Shown: positions 58,330 to 64,000 of the stretch, one piece after another | Numbering within the stretch: position 1 is the stretch's first letter | Layout: every line of letters starts with the position of its first letter | NCBI GenBank assembly: GCA_022795445.1 | Contig: JAAWGR010000007.1 | Location: 1-64,000 of the forward strand | Source of the DNA: Oscillibacter sp. | GTDB taxonomy: Bacteria > Bacillota > Clostridia > Oscillospirales > Oscillospiraceae | Direction: 5' to 3' | DNA: 64,000 nt | Made by a program: the position numbers and the translations under genes | The notes under the pieces: generated by a model | Databases searched by the model: none | Told to the model about the DNA's origin: nothing | The model's input: the letters and a program-made list of their open reading frames with translations, nothing else

Positions 58330-59100
58330 TTATCCCCCCATCCTTTCCAGCATTTCGTCTGCCAGCGCGGCGTAATCCTGGGCGGCAGTGCAGCGGGGCG
58401 AATACTGGCGCAGGGGCTGGAGCGCGATAGGCGCCTTTTTGACGTCGATGTTTTTCCGGATGTATGTATGGAACGCCAGGTCCGGGAGGAGGGCGGGGAG
58501 ATTTGCGATCATTTCACGGTCCAGGCTGGACCCGGTTTCCACGGCGGTCATAAAAATGCCCAATACCCGGATGTCGGGGTTCCCGCCTTCCCGGACCTCC
58601 CGCACCGTCTCCAGCATGACGTCATAGCCCTCGATGGAGTTTTTGTCCACCTTGATGGGGATCAGGATATACTCCGCGGCCATCAGGACGTTGATGTTGA
58701 ACAGCGATTCCAGGGAGGGGGAGCAGTCGAAGAACACATAATTATAGCCCTCCGGGATTTGCGGCAGGAGCCGTCGCAGGGCCGTGTCACGTCCGAAGCG
58801 CATTTCCTGGAGCGCCAGCAGCGCCGGGGCCAGCAGCCCGCCGCCGCGGATCAGGTCCAGGCCCTCCACGCAGGTTTTGCAGACGGTTTCCGGCAGGGAG
58901 GGCCCTTTCCCGGTGAGCACATCCGCCAGCGTGGCGGGGGGAACCTCGGTCAGCTGGAGATTGCTGGTTGCGTTGCCCTGGGTGTCCATATCGATGAGAA
59001 GAACCCTTCGGCCCCGCTCCGCCAGTTCTCCGGCCAGGTTGATGGCGGAGGTCGTTTTTCCCGTTCCGCCCTTCTGGTTCATGACCGCAATGGTGTTCAT
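58330..59100 (-). CDS. parA: ParA-family partition ATPase
   Basis: 256 residues with the deviant Walker A motif NQKGGTGKTTSAINLAGEL at residues 8-26, Walker A' LLIDMDTQGNATSNLQL, and Walker B YVFFDCSPSLESLFNINVL. There is no N-terminal DNA-binding extension, so it is of the short ParA/Soj type. It drives segregation with ParB. ATG at 59100 overlaps the TGA of the RHH gene and has GAAGGAGGAAACGCC. The operon probably belongs to a mobile element, possibly the one with the replication genes at 19-22.6 kb. Confidence 0.93.
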   Translation of the reverse strand: MNTIAVMNQKGGTGKTTSAINLAGELAERGRRVLLIDMDTQGNATSNLQLTEVPPATLADVLTGKGPSLPETVCKTCVEGLDLIRGGGLLAPALLALQEMRFGRDTALRRLLPQIPEGYNYVFFDCSPSLESLFNINVLMAAEYILIPIKVDKNSIEGYDVMLETVREVREGGNPDIRVLGIFMTAVETGSSLDREMIANLPALLPDLAFHTYIRKNIDVKKAPIALQPLRQYSPRCTAAQDYAALADEMLERMGG

Positions 59101-59270
59101 GGCGTTTCCTCCTTCCGTTCCAGCGCCTCGACGCTGGCAACCTGCTCCAGTACGCTGTCAAGGATCAGCTGGCTCATGCTCATGTGGAGCTTAGCCGCCG
59201 TCATTTTAATGCGCGCCCGTTCGTTCTCCGTGGCGTAAACCAGGAGCTTGACCTTTTTTTCGGCCTCCAT
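59097..59270 (-). CDS. Ribbon-helix-helix regulator of the par operon
   Basis: A 57-residue protein, EAEKKVKLLVYATENERARI, KMTAAKLHMSMSQLILDSVL, EQVASVEALERKEETP. The beta-strand followed by two helices fits the RHH DNA-binding fold seen in small par and plasmid repressors. ATG 59270 has GGAGGTTTTGTCA. Its stop overlaps the parA ATG. The promoter upstream carries paired TGACATCAT elements, likely its own operator. Confidence 0.75.
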   Translation of the reverse strand: MEAEKKVKLLVYATENERARIKMTAAKLHMSMSQLILDSVLEQVASVEALERKEETP

Positions 59271-59298
59271 TGACAAAACCTCCGTAAATCCGACATTT

Positions 59299-59338
59299 TG
59301 ACATCATCTCGTGAAATAGATTATGACATCATAATGTC
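59299..59338. promoter_or_regulatory. Operator-like TGACATCAT repeats at the par promoter
   Basis: TGACATCAT at 59299 and 59324, the second inside the palindrome GACAT-CATA-ATGTC (59325-59338). Confidence 0.5.
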
Positions 59339-59348
59339 CTCCTGTCAA
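59320..59348 (-). promoter_or_regulatory. Promoter of the par operon
   Basis: TTGACA, 17 bp, CATAAT on the minus strand; the spacer contains the palindrome. Confidence 0.7.
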
Positions 59349-59482
59349 GGGGAAATCCGGCGAACGGGGAAGAAGTGGGAAAGGATTTCCGGTTTGCCCT
59401 TGTTTTTTGCAGAATGTTTTATAGAATGAAAAAGCAGATGCGGCGGATGCCGTCTGACAAGGAAAGGAAGGGGGAAGAAAGC

Positions 59483-61717
59483 ATGAAGCAGAGAATCATG
59501 TCCCTGGTTTTGGCGCTGGCGATGGTGACGGTGCTGCTGCCGGGGACGGCCCTGGCAGCGGGGCCCGTTATATCCATATCAAGGATACGACGGAGTCTGG
59601 CTCAAAGTATGTGCGCCTGTTGTCGGACGAGAGCGGGGAATATTGCCGGTTTCAGTATGAGGTGCCGGAAAACGGCGTGGCTGTGCTGATTTTTTTCAGC
59701 ACCCGGTGCGGCAACTCGCAGACCCTGTTCCGGGGCTTGGGAAGCAGTGCCTGGGTAGAGGATGAACGGGTGAACGTCATTGCGGTGGAATCCCAGGGCC
59801 GCTTGTCTCCGCGGAGGAAGTGCGGAGTTTCCTTCGTGCCTATGCGGGCGGCCGGATCACGGATGCCTATTATGGCGGCGACAGCCTGATGTGGGACTAT
59901 TACGACCTCCTGGGCGGGCAGTCGGGCGCTGCGGCGGTGCCGGCGGTGATCCTGATTACCGAGGAGGCGGATGGGAATTATCTGTGCTTCGGCTCGATAG
60001 GGACCGTCAGTGCCGCCGTGATTGGTGCGTGGGTGGCGGAACTCCTGGAGGGCGGCGGCGAGGAACCGGCCCGTGGAAACAAAAGCGGCGATCTGGACGC
60101 CCGGAAATTAAGCCGGGAGGAAATCGCCGCATTGCTGGAGAGCGCGAACAGCTATGAAATGCCTCCAGCAGCGGAGGTGTTCGAAGAAATCCCCAGTTGC
60201 AGCGCCCCTTACCGCATTGGAAGGGTAAAGGATTCCGCCCTTCAAGCGGCGGCCGGAGTTGGCGGCAACCTTGCCGCGGGAAACAGCCTTACCTGGGCGG
60301 TGGACGGTCTGATGGACGACAGCGACGTGGGCAATGTGGCGGATTTGGGGCACCGGTGCTGGCAGATGAACCCGGCCATGTCGAAGGCCGGATTCGGCTA
60401 TGCGACCTCCGATGTGCAGGTGCTGGGCGGCGGCATCTACCGTCAGTATATTGTGGAGATGGCCCATGATGCCGGCGGGCAGGAACCGGATTATGACTTC
60501 ATTAGCTGGCCGGCCTCCGGCAATTTCCCCAGCACTCTGCCTGCATTTAACCGGAACAGCGTGTGGAGCGTGAGTCTGAATCCGGCCAAGTTCCAGCCCC
60601 CAGCCTGGAGGTGGCCTGCGTCATGGTAGAGGGCGGAGGAAATACGTGGACCCTGGACCAGTCAGACGGCGCGGCAGCCGGGCAGGGCCGGTATTTCAAT
60701 GTGGAGAATTTGGGCTATGGCATTGGCAACTGCATCATTTTCCGCCCAGACGGGATTTCCGCCTATGAAGGCGTTTATACAGTTACCATCGAGGGTTTGA
60801 AAACCTACCGTGGGATGGATACGGCTCTTACCTATCAGGTGGGTTTCTTCAACCCGTCCAACCTTGGGCCGAAGGCCCCAGGGGAGGAAATTACGTACCG
60901 TGTGACGGTAGAGAACGGCTCCGGATCGGGGGAATATGCGCCGGGCGAGGAGGTCCGGGCGACAGCAAAGGAATCGGTGGAGGGAGGCGGAAGCATCAGT
61001 CCGTCCAGTACGGTTTATGTGGAGAAAGGGAGAGACCAGACTTTCCGGTTTGCGCCCGGCAGCCGTAGCTGCTTGGACAGGGTTCTTATTGACGGAACGG
61101 AATACGAGGCTTCGGCCTTTTCCCGGGACCGCGACGGCATTCAGTATTATACGTTTGAACGTGTAGAAACCAGCCATGCAATTACCGCTGTTTTTGCGGA
61201 TGCCGGAAAGGAACCGGAGGATAACCGCCCTGCCCGTCCCGGCGTAAGCGGCGGTTCAAGCGGGCTGATCCGCCCCGGCATCCAGCCGGGCGCGCCTGCG
61301 AGATCGGCGGACCCTGCGGGGTCTGTGGATCCGGAGATGCCGGGACAGCCGTTCCAGGACGTTCCGTCCGGCCACTGGGCGGCGGGGCAGATTGCCTGGG
61401 CGCAGGAAAAGGGCGTTTTGCAGGGCGGCGACGGGAACTTCAACCCCGGGGCGCTGGTGAACCGGCAGCAGCTTGTGGCCATGCTGTTCTGGTTTGCTGT
61501 GCAGCGGGGATATACTGCGGAAGGCCCGACGGATGTTTTGAACTGCTATCCCAATCATGGGACGGCGGCGGGTTACGTGCGGGAGGCGCTGGCCTAGGCG
61601 GTTTCCAGCGGCGTTTTGGCCGGGACTTCGGACGGGAAGTTGGATCCTGCGGGGACCGCCAGCCGGGCGCAGTTTGCGGTGATTCTATACCGGTTCTGCG
61701 GGAAATACAGCATATGA
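59483..61717 (+). pseudogene. Exported thioredoxin-like/CAP/SLH protein, broken
   Basis: Signal peptide KQRIMSLVLALAMVTVLLPG. Then, across frames: YVRLLSDESGEYCRFQYEVP and FFSTRCGNSQTLFRGLGSSA (thioredoxin-like); NSYEMPPAAEVFEEIPSC; a CAP/SCP-like domain DDSDVGNVADLGHRCWQMNP and MSKAGFGYATSDVQVLGGGI; a repeat domain FVENGSGSGEYAPGEEVR; and C-terminal SLH modules (FQDVPSGHWAAGQIAWAQEK, GVLAGTSDGKLDPAGTASRA). Lesions are shifts at about 59570, 59810 and 60600 (C5 run) and a TAG at 61596 where Trp is expected (EALA-W-AVSSG). About 740 residues if whole; a wall-anchored protein. ATG 59483 follows AGGAAGGGGGAAGAAAGC. Confidence 0.65.
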
Positions 61718-61763
61718 CCTCCAAAAGATAGAGCCGGGCTTCTGCGGCGTTTGGAAAAGGCAG

Positions 61764-61797
61764 GCGGCACATGGATGAACCATGTGCCGCTTTCTTT
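61764..61797 (+). terminator. Terminator after the CAP/SLH gene
   Basis: GCGGCACATGG / CCATGTGCCGC perfect 11-bp stem followed by TTTCTTT. Confidence 0.85.
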
Positions 61798-61828
61798 ACA
61801 GGAGTCGGTGAAACGCCTGAACAGGTGT

Positions 61829-63319
61829 CTAGATTTTACGGAAAGACATTGGATCTTCTTTATGCCAGCTATGCTCGGCCAGCCGTTCTATGCTCATGCC
61901 GGCCAGAAGCCAGAACGGGATGACAAAATAACGATAGCGCGGCTGTATTTCAATCAGAAGATAGGCGCACACCGCCAGGCAGACCACCGCAACGAAGAAG
62001 AACGCCGCCCCGTTTTTCCGTCCGTCTCGCCGCAGTAGCGCAGGCGCAGGCAGCGCAAGCAGGTAAACCAGCAGCATCCCGCGTTCAAAGGACTGCATAC
62101 ACACCCGGAATCCCTGTACGGTCAGTCCAGGGAGGACGTTCATGCCGCTCTCCAAATTCCAGAGAAACCGCTCCAGATCTTGTGGGCTGGTCCAAAAGCG
62201 GTCGATTTTCCCCACAAAAAACCGGACCATCTCCATAGGGGAAAGACGGAGAAAGTTCCCAAGAATTTCTGCCAGCATTGCGCGTCTCTCCGCGGCGTAC
62301 TCCAGAAACAGGATGGCGATGTGTTCCTCCGAGTAAATGCCAAACCCATCTATATTACCCAGGCCCACAGCAAACATCCACTTCGGCATCTGGTTCCCGA
62401 TTCCGTGCGGCGCGATCTCCGCCCATGCCAGCACCGCGCCCGTCAGGCTTTTCGTCAGCCAATAGCTTCCCATCACAAGCGCAATGGCGGCGGCCGTCCG
62501 CTTGAGCGCCGCCATGCTTGGGTGCTGAATATAACGCAGCAGCCCGCAGCATGGGACTGCGGCAAGGACAACGATGGCCCCCGAACACATCAAATCACTG
62601 ATCGCCAGGCTCAGACCGGCCAGAAGCAGAGCCCGCCACTGGCTGGAACGGAGCAGAATCCACACACTCAGCAGCAGGAAAAAGAGAGAAACGTGCTGGT
62701 TGGTCAAGACAGACGCGTACATGACCGCACCGGGAAACACTGCATAAATAAACGCCAGGCACAGCGCCGCCCGGTTGGAGAGGAACTGTTTCCCAATGCC
62801 GTAGAGCAAATAGTTGACCCCCTACCATAAAAAGGACATTGAAGAGCTTCAGCGCCCAAATAGAGCGGAAGGCCCAAAGAATCACCGCCTCATACAGAAC
62901 AAACTGGATTTGATAAGCCCATCGAAAAAATACCCTTCCGAAACACGAGCCCATGAGAAATCGCCTGTGGCGGCGGCCTGAGCCGCTTTGTACAACATAC
63001 TGAAATCACTTGAGGGTTTCGTGGGGATTATCCCCACATACAGCAGCACTGCCAGCGACAGGGCCATGACGGCCAGTAGAATAGAAAGCGGCGGGATCTT
63101 TATTCGCAGGATAAGGTAGCAGCCGAAAAGAACCGCTGCCAGATATACAGCTGCCAGCAAATAGCGGAGAGCGCTCCATTCATGGAACCGCGTGGATACG
63201 AACAGGCATAAGATGATGATGTTTGCCAGGCGGAAAAAGCGTAAAACCAGCCGCTCTATCCACGTTCCTATTCGATTTTTCCGCTCCGGCGGCATTAGAA
63301 AGCGGTTTACTTCAGACAT
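61829..63319 (-). pseudogene. GT39/PMT-like membrane glycosyltransferase, two frameshifts
   Basis: About 495 residues when joined, with 11-12 hydrophobic segments. N-terminal ERLVLRFFRLANIIILCLFV, loop YVGIIPTKPSSDFSMLYKAA, then RWAYQIQFVLYEAVILWAFR, NRAALCLAFIYAVFPGAVMY and the C-terminal IEIQPRYRYFVIPFWLLAGM. The layout is that of undecaprenyl-phosphate-sugar-using glycosyltransferases. Shifts lie in an A6 run at 62925-62930 and a C5 run at 62819-62823, both homopolymers. ATG 63319 has GGGAGGCGCGCCGT. It pairs with the GtrB-like gene upstream, which would make its lipid-linked donor sugar. Confidence 0.65.
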
Positions 63320-63376
63320 ACGGCGCGCCTCCCTTTTGGCTGCTTCAAGAGTCCTTGTATGTGCCGTTTCATCCCT

Positions 63377-64000
63377 TCAGCGGATTTTACAGGCATGGAT
63401 CATGTTGGTTTCCGATACGATGTAATGCGGGCGGCGCTGTACTTCCAAATAGGTTTTTGCAATATATTGCCCCATAATCCCCAGGCAGAAAAGCTGCACA
63501 CCGCCAATAAAAACGATAATGCAGGCCAACGACGGCCAGCCAGCAACCGGATCGCCAAACAGCAGCTTCCGGACGATGACAAAAAGCATGGCCAAAAAGG
63601 AAAGGCTGGTCATTCCCACCCCAAACCAGGAAGCGACGCTGCAAGGGACCTGCGAGAAATTGACAATGCCGCTGAGGCGTATTGAAACAGTTTCAGGAAG
63701 CTCCATTTCGTGGTTCCCGCGACCCGCTCCACGTTTTCATAGGGAAGCCAGCAGGTCCGGAATCCGACCCAGCCAAAGATGCCTTTTGAAAACCGGTTGC
63801 TCTCGCCCATTGCTGTGATTGCATCCGCCATTTCGCGCTGCATCAGGCGAAAATCCCTGGCTCTGTCAATAATATCTGCATCTGAAATCCGGTTGATCAA
63901 TTGATAAAAGCGTTTGGCGAACCAGCTGCGCAGCTTCGGCTCGCCCTTACGGTTTTTGCGCCTTGTTGCAACGCTGTCGTACTCTCTCGACTCCAAAATC
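63377..64000 (-). pseudogene. GtrB/DPM1-like polyprenyl-phosphate glycosyltransferase, 3' part, frameshifted
   Basis: The GT2 domain end (ESREYDSVATRRKNRKGEPK, NRISDADIIDRARDFRLMQR, KGIFGWVGFRTCWLPYENVE, AGTTKWSFLKLFQYA) continues in another frame as LSGIVNFSQVPCSVASWFGV. Two C-terminal membrane helices follow (TSLSFLAMLFVIVRKLLFG, IIVFIGGVQLFCLGIMGQYI) and the end TYLEVQRRPHYIVSETN. This is typical of bactoprenol glucosyl/mannosyl transferases. The shift is near 63677. The 5' part, with the donor-binding DxD, lies beyond the window. Confidence 0.75.

Noticed and set aside
57343-59238. 631-codon plus-strand open frame
   Set aside because: Antisense to parA-parB, whose motifs are unambiguous.

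Overview
The window looks like a Gram-positive, spore-former-related gut Clostridia genome (Oscillospirales-like, GC-rich). The clues are SLH-domain surface proteins, a Spo0A C-terminal-domain protein, a G5/3D-domain cell-wall protein, a glmS ribozyme ahead of glmS, strong AGGAGG ribosome sites and a compact type II-C Cas9 locus. This taxonomic call is inference from gene content; no rRNA or tRNA gene was seen.

Layout. (1) 1-14.4 kb, minus strand: a surface-glycan cluster. It combines a UDP-diacetamido-uronate branch (2-epimerase, 6-dehydrogenase, WbpE-like aminotransferase, WbpD-like acetyltransferase), a PglC/PglD/PglE-like bacillosamine branch, three LpxD-like acyltransferases, a deacetylase, GT4 glycosyltransferases and an O-antigen-ligase/polymerase-like protein. 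The PglD-like enzyme carries an N-terminal segment resembling the arm-type DNA-binding domain of tyrosine integrases. (2) 14.5-19 kb: a large SLH protein and a decayed gene containing a 15-base G tract. (3) 19-25.9 kb: a CHC2/Toprim primase fused to a DnaB-like helicase, a replication-initiator-like gene, then an MBOAT/AlgJ-like O-acetylation pair bracketed by perfect 16-bp inverted repeats. (4) 25.9-36 kb: a degraded contractile-tail prophage or tailocin (TerL, capsid, tail terminator, sheath, tube, chaperone, LysM, XkdQ, baseplate remnants) broken by in-frame stops and frameshifts. (5) 36-40.7 kb: a tandem HTH regulator coupled to a Spo0A-C protein, a sigma/anti-sigma-like pair, a RelB-PIN toxin-antitoxin pair and small genes, most of them interrupted. 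(6) 41-46.6 kb: an EpsG-like polymerase, two exported or anchored proteins, broken SLH and surface genes, and a broken integrase. (7) 47.6-52.9 kb: a complete type II-C CRISPR locus, tracrRNA-cas9-cas1-cas2-array, with crRNAs read opposite to the cas genes. (8) 53.1-57.2 kb: two small-RNA-like transcription units, glmS with its ribozyme, and a G5/3D protein. (9) 57.4-59.3 kb: a RHH-ParA-ParB partition operon. (10) 59.5-64 kb: a broken CAP/SLH protein and two broken membrane-glycan glycosyltransferase genes.

How it fits together. The glycan cluster, SLH proteins, O-acetylation pair and polyprenyl glycosyltransferases together suggest a decorated S-layer or cell-wall polysaccharide. The replication, partition, phage and integrase pieces suggest one or more old integrated elements. 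Many interruptions are single-base indels in homopolymers, including one in glmS, whose promoter-proximal ribozyme looks intact. Some of the apparent pseudogenes may therefore be sequencing errors. The in-frame stops in capsid, sheath, sigma and anti-sigma genes are substitutions and are more likely to be real.
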